Positions 12,924 to 25,000 are shown, numbered from the stretch's first letter. The stretch: DNA of 64,000 bases from Siphonodentalium dalli (GCA_032622095.1 CP136067.1:83170705-83234704), one strand, 5' to 3'. The notes: a model not told the origin generated them from the letters alone. Numbers and translations: made by a program.

Positions 12924-13573
12924 TTACGTTAGTTTACTATAATTTGCCCATAATTTTGCTGTATTTCTAACGAAAAATGTGACAAATTTGTATTTATCAA
13001 GAAATGGTATCAAGTTGTCAGCAATGTCGGGTATGTGCCCTAAAAATATTGCCGCAAGATCTGGTGTGTTCAGATTGTCCAGCATAATGTAGAAATTGAT
13101 CCAAAAGAGATCAATTATCTTGTACCATATAACATTTCGAATTTCGCAAACTGATGGGCAATCGAACAATATGTGCAGTACTTTGTGTGCATACGAATGC
13201 AGACACGCATCACAAACTCCCTTTTGGTCATATGTTGTTTGTGATATTATTCTTCCCACCTGAAGAAACTCGTCTTTGAATTGAGGATGCGCACGGCATA
13301 CGCGCCATAAAAATGACAGCGAAAATTCACTTTGAATTTGACTGAAACAATGGCTACATTTACAAGATTCTTCCAACTATCTTTAGTTGGGAAGGTATTA
13401 TCATCAGCAAAGTTCGTAATGAAATCAAGTAAACCATATCTTAATAAGATTATGATTAGCTCATTCAAAAATGATTTTGAGGGGCGTATTGTGTTAGTTA
13501 AGGATTCATGCATTCGTAAGAGAAATATCTCAGATGAAGATTTTTTGGGGTCTCCTCTGCATAGGGATCCCAT
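12924..13573 (-). pseudogene. Family 1 ORF2, C-terminal domain with CCHC-like motif (two frames)
   Basis: The frames at 13,247-13,573 and 12,924-13,376 overlap and belong to one sequence with a frameshift between. The first begins with a block equivalent to the LSFLADLIYLP region of family 2. The second contains FSLSFLWRVCRAHPQFKDEF and then C-x2-C-x9-H-x4-C (CDAC, LHIL, DC), a likely nucleic-acid-binding zinc knuckle at the ORF2 tail. The protein end (LWANYSKLT) fits a natural terminus. Not functional because of the frameshift. Confidence 0.8.
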
Positions 13574-13729
13574 AAGAGAAAGTTTTCTTTTGTCAATAAG
13601 TGTGGCAAGGGAGGTTATACCGACTGAGCCCTATACAATGACAGTTCTTGCTCGCGTGGGCAATCCCTGAAAGTTCTTTAAACAAAATCGGTGTGTTTTC
13701 TCCAGGCGGTCTGTATCACTCTTGCCTAA

Positions 13730-14734
13730 TTACCACAAGAGTTCAGACCCATAAAGTGATCTGGGAAGGATGATAGATTTGTATATCTTACAGCAACTGA
13801 CAGGGGTTGTTCCACCAGCATATAGGCCCGAATTTGAGAGCATAACATATGTGTCTCTTTGTTTTTCTCTTATTGCTTCCACAAGGGAGTGATTGAAATT
13901 GTATTTGTCAAAGAGGATACCAAGGTGTGTAGCTTCTGTTTTTTCTGAAATTTCTTGACCTAGACGATACAACTTCCTGTTTTGAATGCACCGCGCGAAT
14001 TCAGCTTTTGGTTCATTAAACACTATTGTGACAGTTTTGCTTGGGTAATAGAGAAATCGCCATTTCCTACTGTACTGGGAACATATATTAAGAAGGTTCT
14101 GTAGTCCACGTTTAGACAATGAGAGTAAGACCATACCATCAGCCTGTGTAGGTGCAGCGCAACAAACTGAATAAACCATTAAACCGTAGTTTGAGTTGGA
14201 TAAGTCAGAAATGAGTGTGTCAACGTAGAGCATGTACATAAGAGGTGAGAGAATACTTCCCTGTCTGGCTCCTTGTTTCAGTAAGAAGTACTCAGAATAT
14301 TTACATTTATACCTCGCACAGCATTGAATATTTGTTAATAAACAACACAGTATGCGCCACATGGAACCAGTTATGCCCCGCTGGTGGAGTTTGTACAAGA
14401 GGCCATCGATCCACACAGTATCGCAGGCCTTTTGTACATCAAGGAAGCAAGCAAATAGTTTGCTGCCTCTTTCAGCTGTGTAAGATATACATTCTTTCAG
14501 GAGGAAAGAAGTCGCTAGACAATTTGAATTTTTCTGAAACCCGTTTTGAAGTGGGTGAATATTTGTGAGATGTGGGGCATTGGTTTCCAACCGGGATTTT
14601 AAAAGTTTCTCAAACAATTTATACATTACTGGCAATATGGTGATAGCCCTATAATTGTTGAAACTATGTGCTGACTTGTTTCCTCCCTTAAAAAGTGAGA
14701 TAATTATGCCTTTTTTTGGAACCATCTGGAACAT
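13730..14734 (-). pseudogene. Family 1 ORF2, reverse transcriptase domain
   Basis: This frame holds RT blocks in order: KGIIISLFKGGNK and YRAITILPVMYKLFEKLL, GFQKNSNCLATSFLL, the first catalytic region FACFLDVQKACDTVW, then QGARQGSILSPLMYMLYVD. The second catalytic box reads TQADGMVLL, so the usual A-D-D is A-D-G and polymerase activity would be lost even without frameshifts. The thumb region (SRKWRFLYYPSKTV, VFNEP, THLGI) follows, ending at a stop after LYGSELLW, where related elements continue. Its role in life would be target-primed reverse transcription of the element RNA. Confidence 0.9.
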
Positions 14735-15431
14735 GAGTGAATTTTAACATACATGAAAATAAAAAAGCAATACATTTCAAAATAGTTTCACCGCCATATA
14801 TAATGTGTTCATAAACTAAACCGTCATAACCCTGTGACTTGTTCTTGTTCAAAGTGGGAATAAGAGAAGACAGCTCACTTATACTGACCGGGTAAGTAAG
14901 ATGATCATCTAGACTCTTTGAAATTATATCATCTTTCAATCTTTTAACTGTGTCGGTAACGACCGAGTAGTGATAGTCATCGAACAATGAGTCATTCAAT
15001 GGTGAGTATAATGTTTTGTAATAGGAAGACCAGGCACTTAATATGTCATCTGTATCTCGGATAATCGAGCCATCATGTTCGAAATATGAGGCACCCAGAG
15101 TGCCGTTATTTGCTCTTTTTGCGTTTAGTAATCTGAAGAAGTGATCATTATCTATCTCAGCGCAGCGATCAATTTCGTTCAGTTGTTTTCTCATAAAGTC
15201 GGATGAGATGGACCGATATAAGCTCCGAAAGTGTCTCTTTGAGTCTTTATACAGCTGGAAAGAGCTGTGTTCATGACCACGCGGTCTACCCTCTTTAATC
15301 CAATCATTTCTAAGAATGGACATTTTTTTGTGAAGTTCTTTCAGATTTTCATTCCAAAATGGTTTTTTGTGACTTTTGAATTTACATGTTGGAATCGATT
15401 GTTGCGCTGCTTGTTTCATAGAAGCTACCAA
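14688..15431 (-). pseudogene. Family 1 ORF2, linker between endonuclease and RT
   Basis: It aligns by eye with residues 320-550 of family 2 ORF2: KPFWNENLKELHKK, then a Lys/Arg-rich helix (LYKDSKRHFRSLYRSI), the ILSAWSSYYKTLYSP block and KNKSQGYDGLVYEHI. It starts where the endonuclease frame ends (one-base shift near 15,428). It runs past the start of the RT frame, with the shift falling in a seven-base T run on the plus strand. Confidence 0.8.
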
Positions 15432-16333
15432 TTAATTGTAATACAAGTCCAAATTGATTTATCGTGTACACGCGTTTCAATGTGTGGCAATAAGGAAGCT
15501 AATATATGTTGGTACTGTTTAACTAAATTTTCATCTTGGGCGAGCAAACGCCACTTCAATTTTGAGATATCCGCACTCGACCCATTGGAATCAGGTATGG
15601 TGCCCGCGTCACAGTTAAGTTCAACTTGCACCGGTCTGTGATTCGAAACATTGAGTGCAGAATCATCAATTATGCGAACGTTAGCTACGAAAGGTAAGTC
15701 AGAGTATTTTATTATCACATGGTCAATATTTGAGCAATCACTCCCATCATGATTAACATATGTTGAACAAATATCATCACAAAGACTATTCTCTATCAGT
15801 GATGTACATTCTGCCTTTTTCAACAAATTGTTGAGAAGTTTTTGTCGTCTACCTGGTTTACTGAGACTAGCATTGAAGTCGCCCATCACAACAAGTGTGC
15901 CCAAATGTGAGTAGCTTTTAATGACATCTTTAACTTTCATAATATAGTCTTCATATGCAACAATTGGATAATTAGATGATGGTAAATATACCTGAAATAT
16001 ATACATATATTTATGCTTAGATAGTCTATATTGGAGACCAACAATTATGTCATCATTAAAATCTATGATTGATACACGATCGTCATATTCTGTTTTCCAA
16101 AAGAGAGCGACCCCGCCTTTATAGCGACCCCGCTGTTGGGGAAGCCGTTGTGAAAAATCACAAACAGTATGGCATCGGTAATGTTTCGAAATTGAATTCA
16201 TGAAGCTCGCACTCTTAGCTGGAAGCCAGTGTTCAGATATGCCACAGAAATCTATAGTCTGCCCATCCAAAATTCTACTCAAATAAGGGCCGCTTGACAT
16301 GATGCCAGTCGCGTTCCATGTACAGAAGAGCAT
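15425..16333 (-). pseudogene. Family 1 ORF2, APE-type endonuclease domain
   Basis: Starting from the ATG at 16,333, the product opens MLFCTWNATG and shows the apurinic-endonuclease fold signatures in order: WNATG, GISEHWL (catalytic Glu at about residue 34), YIFQVYLPS, VVMGDFN, SNIDHVII and SNHRPVQV. The enzyme would nick the target strand to prime reverse transcription. The last motif has Asn where most relatives have Asp (SDH). The frame stops at 15,425 after a one-base shift. The open frame extends 17 codons upstream of this ATG without resemblance to family 2. Confidence 0.88.
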
Positions 16334-16611
16334 TTTGCTGTGAAAATATAACAAAATGACGCACATAAGATGAAGTGCGTACATTTAAAAGGTTGTGCTT
16401 AAAGTGATAGTACTGTTATTTCTATATGAAATTATTCTTGCCCAGAATAATCGGATTGCCATGTTGGCGCGCGCACCAGCAAACCCAGGCCTTCATCGTA
16501 AATCGGTGTTTAGATATTGCAAGCATTGGTCGAAGGGTCAAGGGTCAGAAAGACCAGAATGCATCATCGATCTAAAAATAATGCTGACGGACACGCATTA
16601 ATAATATAAAA

Positions 16612-16905
16612 ATGGCGGAACGTTTAAAAAATAGATTTGGAAGCGATCCGGGGGCTGTTAATTGTTCATGCGGGAATGTATGCGCGTGGAGGAAGTCGGC
16701 CACGTCTCGTTCGTTGCGGACATCGTGTCCCTGTTTGGAAGCGGGGACATTTTGCAGCAGAGGCTGCAAATGTGGAACAAGCAAAATGAGCTGTCAGAAC
16801 CAGCCCAAGATTGGCAAGAAGAAAGGGTCGATTTTGTCGGCAGAACTTGGGTTGTCAAGTAGCGAAGACGATGCGATGGTGAAAATGTCGAAGATGTCGT
16901 CGTGA
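16612..16905 (+). CDS. Small protein or first exon with a CXC (Tesmin/TSO1-like) cysteine cluster
   Basis: The 97-residue frame starts at an ATG in a strong context (aaaatggcgg) shortly downstream of a CpG-bearing stretch (ggcgcgcgc near 16,470). Cysteines lie at 18, 20, 24, 39, 41, 48, 52, 54 and 61. The C-x-C-x6-C-x3-C-x-C part matches the spacing of one half of a CXC/CRC domain, which binds DNA through zinc in Tesmin/LIN54-type proteins and occurs in some animal transposon-related proteins. A lysine patch (PKIGKKKG) and an acidic serine stretch (SSSEDD) follow. The stop at 16,905 lies a few bases before gaggtaaa, a plausible splice donor, so this could also be a mis-ended first exon. Function unknown; domain call moderate. 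Confidence 0.5.
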   Translation: MAERLKNRFGSDPGAVNCSCGNVCAWRKSATSRSLRTSCPCLEAGTFCSRGCKCGTSKMSCQNQPKIGKKKGSILSAELGLSSSEDDAMVKMSKMSS

Positions 16906-16983
16906 AAAAAAAGAGGTAAAAAATTGTATCACTCTTCGCTATAAAATTGAAATTGATATCCACACAAATTCCAACAGGCAATA

Positions 16984-17426
16984 TTAAAGGTACTCAACCC
17001 GATAAAACTCCTCTCAATTACTATTTCAATGGCTTCGGGGGTCAAAAATATTTGATTCGAGTCGAGGAAGTCACCCATCAAAGCTCAGATTTGTTAGATA
17101 TCGATTTTAGAAATCTATTATTTTTCATTATCGGGAATACTATCTGGCCCAGAACTCAGTCAAAATTGCGTAAAAATTACCACTTGATTTTAGAGTTATT
17201 CATCCTTGTCTGTTTGAATAGATTTGGAGTACACATCCAGAGCAGATCACGGCAGTTATTGGTACTCATCTCGAGAACATAACAAATTTGAAAAATCAAT
17301 ATCTAATAACTCCGAGCTTTGTTACCCCCAAAGCCAAAGAAATAGTAATATAGGACCCTCTGATCGGATTGTTTTTGTTGGAATCTGTTGAGATGGGGAC
17401 CCTCTTTACGGGTTGAGTACCTTTAA
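16984..17426. mobile_element. TTAA-flanked inverted-repeat element (family A), copy 1
   Basis: TTAA at 16,984-16,987 and 17,423-17,426 flank a 435-bp element with perfect 13-bp termini AGGTACTCAACCC and GGGTTGAGTACCT. The inner arms are also inverted complements in part (agctttga and accccc-aaagcc blocks), so the whole element can fold into a long imperfect hairpin. Exact TTAA duplication points to a piggyBac-type transposase acting in trans; none is encoded here. A second copy lies at 47,556-48,012. Confidence 0.8.
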
Positions 17427-17823
17427 ATTTTTTTTTTTTTAGGCCTTACTCTTGTCGTCTTGAAGTTGAAGGTCTCGTTATTCACCATTCAAATAGTACT
17501 AGCAGTATATGTAGCATCATAAGCATGTGCAGTGTTGCTGTTAGTACTAGTAGGCCTACCAAAAATAATAATAATACTGTAATATTTTTCATGACCATGA
17601 TTGTGGAAAATTTTCCCAGATTGAATAAATTACAGGCCAAAATAATAGTAGGGGTGGATTTTTTTTCCCCACATTGAGTTTCCAAAAGTTATTCTCAGAT
17701 GGGCTAGTTACTATCAACGGAAAATCAAATATATAAGTTCTCTAATTGATTAACAGTATTTTATCTGCACAATACATGTAAGTCCATAATTTTGAGGCGA
17801 AGTTGATCGGAAGTGGGCAACTA

Positions 17824-19216
17824 TGGGAGGCCCTTTTCACATTTATTATTTATTTGCGCTTAAGCGCAAATCATTTGCGCTTAAGCATGAAACAATTTGC
17901 CCTTAAGCACAAATCATTTGCACTAAAGCGCAAATATGTGTCTATCAATTTATTTGCTCTTAAAGCGCAAATCATTTGCGGTTAAGCGCAAATACCTAGC
18001 GCTCCCTTACTTCCCTCTGATTGTGAATGATTGGGTCCATCTCATAGTAAATTATGATGGGCCCATAGTAATAGCCCCATACAGACTCAAAGTTGAAGAA
18101 AAAACATATATCCATGTCAGCATCTCTGTCCCTGGTGTCCCAGGAATTGGTGTCTCACTCCCAGAGCTCTAGTATATTTTATTAAAGGGATATCTCCTGC
18201 ACAGATATATACCATTTCCATGGCCATAAAAAGGGAATTAAGGGTTACTACTATCTAACTTACCCATAAATTATTGGCATGACCTGGTGTATCAACTAGC
18301 AACACAAGAGGAGCATTGGGCTAATTTTAACCTGTTTTAATTAGCCTGAGTACTCAACAGTCAACTGTGAGTGTGTGTTCAACAAGGATAATCCCTAATT
18401 ACATATTATCAGCATCCATCTATCCAAAGAATTTATGTCTCCTTCCCGGAACTCTAGTAATTTTTTGTATGATGTTTTTTAATGTATTATTGCAAAGATT
18501 TGGGCCCTTACTATGGTCATATACTATAGCATGCATGTGGTGTCACTGCATGAGGGCTTGCTTACCTCATATTGTTTACTTATTGACTTAAATCAGAGGA
18601 AATAACCCTATTTTCATATTATCAGCATCCCTGTCAAAAAAGATTGGTGTCTCATTCCTGGAGCTTTGGTGTCTCAGTCCTCGAGCTCTAGTTCTTTTTA
18701 TTACACAAATCTATAGTATTGCCATGGTCATATAGTTCCACCGAGGGCTTGCTTCCCTCATATGGTGTGCCTGTATACTCGAAAATTGAGGAAAATCAAA
18801 GTCGCCCCGACTAATACAGAATAACTAATATATACTGAAGATATTATAATGCTATCACGAGTCGCTCCAACTAAAACAGAAGGTGATACTATTGCGAGTC
18901 AGCCATTTTGATAAAGAAGTTGGGCTAGCTCCCTACCCATCCAAACCAATGAAACCAAGAGGTGATATGTCAATAGGAGTTAATGCTAAGTTATGGAGAA
19001 ACCTATTTATTCACCAGGGGTGTTTAGTTACCTATAACCATGAATTGCGCATAAGCGCAATGATTGCACTGAAGCGAAATTATTTGCGCTTAAGCGAAAT
19101 TATTTGCGCTTAAGCGCAATTAATTGCACTTAAGCACAATTGATTACGCTCAAGTGTTAAGTGCAATTGATTGTGCTTAAGCACAATTAATTATTAAATG
19201 TGAATTGGGCCTCCCA
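17824..19216. mobile_element. Foldback element with palindromic-unit ends, copy 1
   Basis: TA at 17,822 and 19,217 flank termini TGGGAGGCCC and GGGCCTCCCA. The inverted similarity continues inward through ttcacatttattatttatt and then dissolves into arrays of a self-complementary unit whose perfect form is ATTTGCGCTTAAGCGCAAAT (17,852-17,871). The left array spans 17,852-17,995 and the right array 19,041-19,195. Between the arrays is a degenerate tandem block (18,000-18,780). No protein is encoded. The TA flanks could be a target-site duplication. Confidence 0.7.
18000..18780 (+). repeat. Degenerate repeat block inside the foldback element
   Basis: A unit of roughly 200 bases (cagcatccctgtcc, then gtgtctcactcccagagctctag, then ctgcacagatatataccatttccatgg, then gcttgcttccctcatatggtg) starts near 18,118, 18,410 and 18,625. 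It appears again near 19,490 and 19,690 in the second foldback element. The copies are badly eroded and have no stable frame. Confidence 0.6.
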
Positions 19217-19271
19217 TACACTTAAGCATAAATCAAATTCCAGATCTAAAAACTCCCCTGGGGCTGAAATG

Positions 19272-19945
19272 ATGGGCGGGGGGGGGGGGGTTTCATATTT
19301 ATTATTTATTTGCAAATATTTGCACTTAAGCATAAATCATTTGCACTCAAGAACAAATATGCGTCTAACAATTAAATACCAAACTTGCTCTCCCTTACTT
19401 CCCTCTGATTGTGACTGATTTGAGTCAATCTCATAGTATATTATCATGGGCCCAAAGTAGTAGTCCCATACAGACTCAATAGTTGAAGCATTTCTGTCCC
19501 TGGTGTCCTAATAAGTGCCTCACTCCCAGAGCTGTAGTATATTTTATTAAAGGGACATCTCCTGCATAGATATATACCATTTCCATGGCCGTAAATAGGC
19601 AATTAGGGGTTACTGGGGGTTTGCTTCCCTCATATATGGTGTACTTATTGACTTGAAATAGGGGGAAAACCCCTATTTTCATAATATCAGCATCCCTGTC
19701 CCCAAGAATTTGTGTCTCCATCCCTGAGATATAGTATTTTTATAAAAGAGACATATCCTGCACAGATCTATACCATTCCCATGGTCATAAAACATCTTGG
19801 GGTTACTGTGGGATTGTTTCCATCATATGGTGGGTCTATATAAACTTTATTGATGTGTTTAGGCCTGTGCCATTTGAAATTAATTCATGGGGGAATCAAT
19901 GTTTTGAGCTAAAGTGTAAATAAATAATAAATGTGAAAATGCTTG
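19272..19945. mobile_element. Foldback element with palindromic-unit ends, copy 2 (shortened)
   Basis: The left end has a long G run followed by tttcatatttattatttatttg. The right end reads caaataaataata-type sequence followed by aaatgtgaaaatgc, the inverted counterpart. From the left array through tcccttacttccctctgattgtga onward it matches copy 1 at an offset of about 1.4 kb, but the palindromic array is reduced to two or three decayed units (19,310-19,362). Confidence 0.5.
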
Positions 19946-21018
19946 AGGAATGAGGGTAAATAAAATATGCTTAAGTGTAGATCAATTATACCTAAATGTA
20001 AATTAGTTATGCTTATACATAAATAATTACACTCCCATAGAGCTCCCCTCAATCTGAAATTGATGCAACCACATATATTGTCTGCATACCAGTAGAATCT
20101 TACAATGGCAGATATTATATACCGGGGGGCCCTTAGTGCAGTGGAGATGACATTAATCTATGTCTTTTTGCATATGGGACGGTGGGGTGAAAACATTCCT
20201 TCACCACACTGTTACAAAAGAACCTTCCAGAAACGTAAAACATAAATAAATAAACTTGTCTTGATGTCGCTAATGCATAGATCATTGTGTGAATGGAAAA
20301 TGAGCGAGCAACTGACATTAAATGTCACTATCAACGGATAGAAAGTATCTGACTATCAATGGGTAAAAAATATCTGTCATCAGTGCATCAAGCCAATCAG
20401 TGAATTATTTGCTTGTCTATCAACTAAGATGATCTCTGGCAAGACCTAAAGTATCCAAGTCTGATAGAGTGATGTGACTATGTTTATTTCCATCAAAACA
20501 GCTTCTGAAACAGGTTAAACTGTTATTTGAACTAAATGAGATAGATCATTCCCAGTCATATGAGTAATATCAGTACAGCTTTATTCAGTTTTGAACCAAA
20601 TTTAGTGAAATTTGGGAGGTGGGTGTGAACAAATTGGGAGTAAAAAACATTGGTTTTGCAGGTTTGGTGGTGATGGGTCCCTGAAAATGCCAGATGCAAA
20701 AAAAAATTCATTCCTTCCTGCAAATTTTTTACTACCCCCATCCCCCTGCTCCACCTACAATCTTTGCATCAGCTTATACCGAGGTAAAATAGCCGAAGAA
20801 CCCAATCATGCTAATTTATTGTGCTGCATAAATCATATATGCTAAGCATAGTCAGTTAATAAATGTTAACACATCCTCCAATAAAGGGGTTTCAGTTTTT
20901 AATTTTCCAACAATTGGAAAGATATATGTATCAGTTGAAAACAATTTCCAGAGTATATGTAAAGTTAATGCACATTTACTGATATAAGCTAATTATGATA
21001 AAACAATTCAATTAAGCT
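19946..21018. other. Non-coding stretch
   Basis: No gene recognised. A few decayed relatives of the cttaag unit continue to about 20,030. An A-rich/C-rich block at about 20,610-20,760 resembles the block near 6,340-6,450. Confidence 0.45.
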
Positions 21019-21675
21019 TTAAGGTAGCAATACACGATTTCCAGCAATTTTGCCAACCTGGGAGGGGGGTACTGTATTTCAAATCAATGCTAAGCCATTA
21101 TCGTTGGCATATATCCAATCAAGCATGTTTTAATTTCGACAGAAATTTTAGGTGTAATCATTTAAATGTACTTTTGGTTCTTTGTACAATATGTCATTGA
21201 GTTATGCCCCTTGGTTTGCACACACGAACCGCTCAATTTTACCCATTTTTTCACTCAAATTGGCCATTTTCTACCCAAAAACAGACCATGATAGAGCGAA
21301 TGTCAATAAATAAGATTCTTCCACCTGATAGAGCTATGATAGAGCTGAGAAATATTTGAAATAGAAAAAAAGTTATCATATCAATTTGAAAAAAAAGTAT
21401 TGCGAGCCCAGATGACAGAATTCAGGGGAGAGAAATCGGGCTATTTTCCTGTAACCAATAACACAGAGTTGGCCTTCACTGAATACGAAAACCCTGTTGC
21501 GTATCCAAATTTTTCACTTTTTTGAGAACTTTCCCAGTTTTGTAAAATAAATAAACCTTCAAACCAGTAACGACACAGTTAACACAGACTACACTGGCCG
21601 TTATGTCCCCCAGATACTTATATTTCTATTTTTCAGACCCCCTACAACCTGTGAAATCGTGTACTTCTACCTAAG
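21019..21675. mobile_element. Possible inverted-repeat element beginning TTAAGGTAG
   Basis: The left end ttaaggtagcaatacacgat and the right end atcgtgtacttctaccta are inverted counterparts with small indels. The left flank has TTAA, but the right flank reads ctaa, so the target duplication is not intact. No coding capacity. Confidence 0.4.
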
Positions 21676-21769
21676 CATAAATATATTGCTCTGAAGTATC
21701 ATTGTATTATGGTAAATCATAATTCAGTTACCCTTAACCACCATTGTTTGTTTTACCTCTCTCACCTTG

Positions 21770-22042
21770 GATAAAATGGTATGACATAAATGGTATCAGT
21801 GTGTGGAGCCTTCCCCTATTAGTTGACTCAAAGACTGAGATACTACTATGTCAAAGGTTTCAACTTGAGCGGAATTCTGAAAGAGCATGTCTGAACTTTG
21901 TGTGAGTGAATTGTGCTTCAGTCTAATTCATGAGAATGGATTACTCTTATTAAGCGAACCATTATTTCGCTTAAGACAGCCAAGGGTATAATAAGTGACG
22001 GCATTGCCCACACTGATACCATTTATGTCATACCATTTTATC
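21770..22042. repeat. Inverted repeat with perfect 34-bp arms
   Basis: The arm at 21,770-21,803 and the arm at 22,009-22,042 are exact reverse complements (gataaaatggtatgacataa and what follows). They are separated by about 205 bases that include a second small aagcgaa/ttcgctt inverted pair. This is probably a short foldback or MITE-like element. Confidence 0.7.
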
Positions 22043-25000
22043 AGCTAACACTGGTCAATGTGAATTCGGTTCCCACATACTCTAGGAATACACACACCGC
22101 TGCACACTGTGGGTCAAATATAGACAAATTTTGACAAAAATCAGCTCAAATAAGGTTGAAAACAGACATTTCTCTAAATATCAGTCATGTGACAAATGTT
22201 CAGGTTGCTACATGTACCAATTATTATTGTTGCAACACATGCCGAAATAAATTTATGAACTAAAAAGATCTTAAATCAGTTTGAAAATAAGCATAAGTCT
22301 AGTAGATCTGAAATTTTGAAATGGGTGAAACCCAAACATGGCTGATGAATCTTAAATACATGAAAATATCTAGGGTTATGTTAATTAGCCTTGATAATAG
22401 TGCAAGGTTACCTCTAAAGTGCACATAATTTATCTGATCATTGTGCGAGTATAAACAAAAGTTTTACTTTTTTCAACATATAATGAATTTCCCTTTCAAA
22501 ATATAGTCCATATATCAATGTATATGGATTTCTATGTGTTTTTTCCCTTTCAAAATTCATGTGAACTCTATTATATTCTGATTTATATGCAACTGTGCAT
22601 GGATGCACTGGAAGCCCTTGTGGCAGATATTTTTGTATCTGTATTTCTGGCATGGGGGATGTCCTAGGCATTGATTGAACCATAATTTGTGTGAATAAAT
22701 GGTTGCTATGGCTCCCTAATGTTCTCGTCTTGTGGGTAGAGTTTGAAAAATCTTCAAAAATGAGGTCCTGTCCCATCATGTATGGTCATAGAATGGTGCA
22801 CTGGACCTAAATCATGAATATGTTAGATTAACACAACTGATAGTTGTTTTAAATACTACTTCCTGGTCACAAATGCTTGAAACATATGTTTTGTGTCCAT
22901 GCTTTAAACCAGCAAGGACCATGACTGGTAAATATAATGTTTAATTAGGTGAATAGCTATTGGACTCACAGAGAGTGATAATTTGATGGATTTCACAAGT
23001 CGCAGTATCAGTATAATAAGTTGTGAACTTGTGAGGCAGATGTTGGGTTAAATTAGCCAAGTTATACATTAATGCCCTAAGTAATCGACCTCTTAACCAA
23101 AGCAGAAGTATGGGTAACATTTCAGGATTTTTAGTCAGAAATGTGGCTTGTTGCCATTCATCAGAAAGCTCTCCCCGAGATTCACTACCTTTATACATTT
23201 CTATTTTCAGACTATATTAATGATGAACGAGAGATGTGGTTAACTCATCAGGACAAATCATAAATGATTATTGTATTTTGCATGCAGATCTTTAGTAACA
23301 TCAACAATCAGCACTGACTGGTACAATGTACATGTAGCTGTATATGTAGCCATAAATCAATGACTTTTGGGATAAAAACATATTTCTATATAATCTACTT
23401 TTGTTGATATATTTAAGAGATTAAACTACTAACTAATACCAATATTAGTGATAATGACTTTTTTTGGTGAAAAAATTTGACTTTTTTATATTAATCCCAG
23501 AGACTACAATTATCTGCTGAAGTAAAAATATATGATGTGGTATATAGACTGTTTTTACTTTTGTCACATTCTCAGGGTCAAAGTATCATGATTATAGAAT
23601 ATATTCTTCAGTCATATTTAAATTTGTGCAGTACATTGTACTATTTTTCGCTAGTGTGCATTTATTATTCACATGTGTATAGCTAAATCATGGTTAGATA
23701 TTTTAAGTTGAATTTCTTCTAAAATATAAACATATATATTCCAGACTGAAGGAATTTTTGTCAAGATGATCTTTAATATGCACAAGTATTTTCAGCGATA
23801 ATGAAGAACTGAAATTGTCATCATATACAAAAATATTTGTAAGTTTAGAAATTGCTCAGAATTTAAAATAGAGCGAAACATAGTACTGCACAAATTCAAA
23901 TATGAGTAAGGTATACAATTGATATACAGGGGATCCTAGTAGTTCAGTCAGTATTGGGCATGAATAAGGAATCAGAATTCCTAAATGAAAAGATGTGTAC
24001 TAGTATTTAAATATCGTACATGTATATGGTACATGTATATTTATTCCAAAAATATATAGCATATTTAATTTGTAGTAGACAATTATATCATCTCAGCCAT
24101 AGAGCTTTCTCTTCCAGAATCATTCCGATAACCAAGATGGACACAGTTTAAATTGAAAAGCACAGTATGACATCATTTGAACTAACCATTGCTTGATCTG
24201 CATGTTAATCAGGAATGAGATTTTCTTCATGGCATTGCTGAGAAAGTGCATCGAACATAGCAATATATCTTTTTCAATATCATTGTCATTATTGTGTTAC
24301 TTCACAAAACTGCTGGTAACATTGTAAGAATGTAATGATTGTACATGTGGCAATTCGCTAAATTCAAGTGTGTTTAATGAACTGCAGTTGTGCAATTACT
24401 TGGAGTCTTATCCTTCCAGCCATATCTACATCTCTCTCTCCATTAGAACCTATAATAGAACGATAACAATATTTTATGTTATAGAAACCAACATCACTAT
24501 ATAAAGGAGACTGGTGCTGCCTAACTCATGGAGTGTGTGACTCACTGGAATTGGCGTCAAGTTTTGGATAGCAGATCTTGAATGTTAGTAACCAGAAAAA
24601 GTGAATAGTTTCAGTCGAGGCCAACAAACAGTGCAAAAGACAATAACTTTCAGTTTAGTTTAATTGTTATTCTCATTAAAATTATAAAATAACAATTCTT
24701 GTAATATCAATCCACCAGCAATGTTATATATTGAGGTTGGCAAAATTCTAAAGTTTGATGTCTAATCTATACTGGCCTTTAGTGAAGAATTGAATATGAG
24801 GTCACTCTCCCTCAGACAATTTTTTTTACAACAAAAGACATTTTATGAAACTTGTTTTGATAACATTATTATATAAGTGCAGTTATCATCAAAACATGAA
24901 AGAAACATATATGCTGTCTCATATATTCATCCCTAGATATTGAATCAAATAAAATACATGTGCCACTGCCAAATAAATTGTGTTCTAAACATCGTAATAT

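Larger units (their letters stand above)
12924..16333 (-). mobile_element. Family 1 non-LTR (APE-type LINE) element, 5'-truncated, decayed
   Basis: Four minus-strand reading blocks follow each other in the order expected of one ORF2: endonuclease, linker, reverse transcriptase, C-terminal domain. No ORF1 lies upstream (right side); the recognisable element ends about 60 bases before the ORF2 ATG. The frame breaks at about 15,428, at a run of seven T at 14,711-14,717, at a stop at 13,730, and again between 13,573 and 13,376. It is related to, but clearly diverged from, the family 2 element at 32-42 kb. The clade is probably in the CR1/L2 group; that is inferred from domain layout only. Confidence 0.9.

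Noticed and set aside
17852-19195. CRISPR-like look of regularly spaced short repeats
   Set aside because: The units are contiguous palindromes without unique spacers, in an animal genome.
22438-22779. 113-codon minus-strand frame
   Set aside because: No motif, no neighbours, AT-rich surroundings; consistent with chance.
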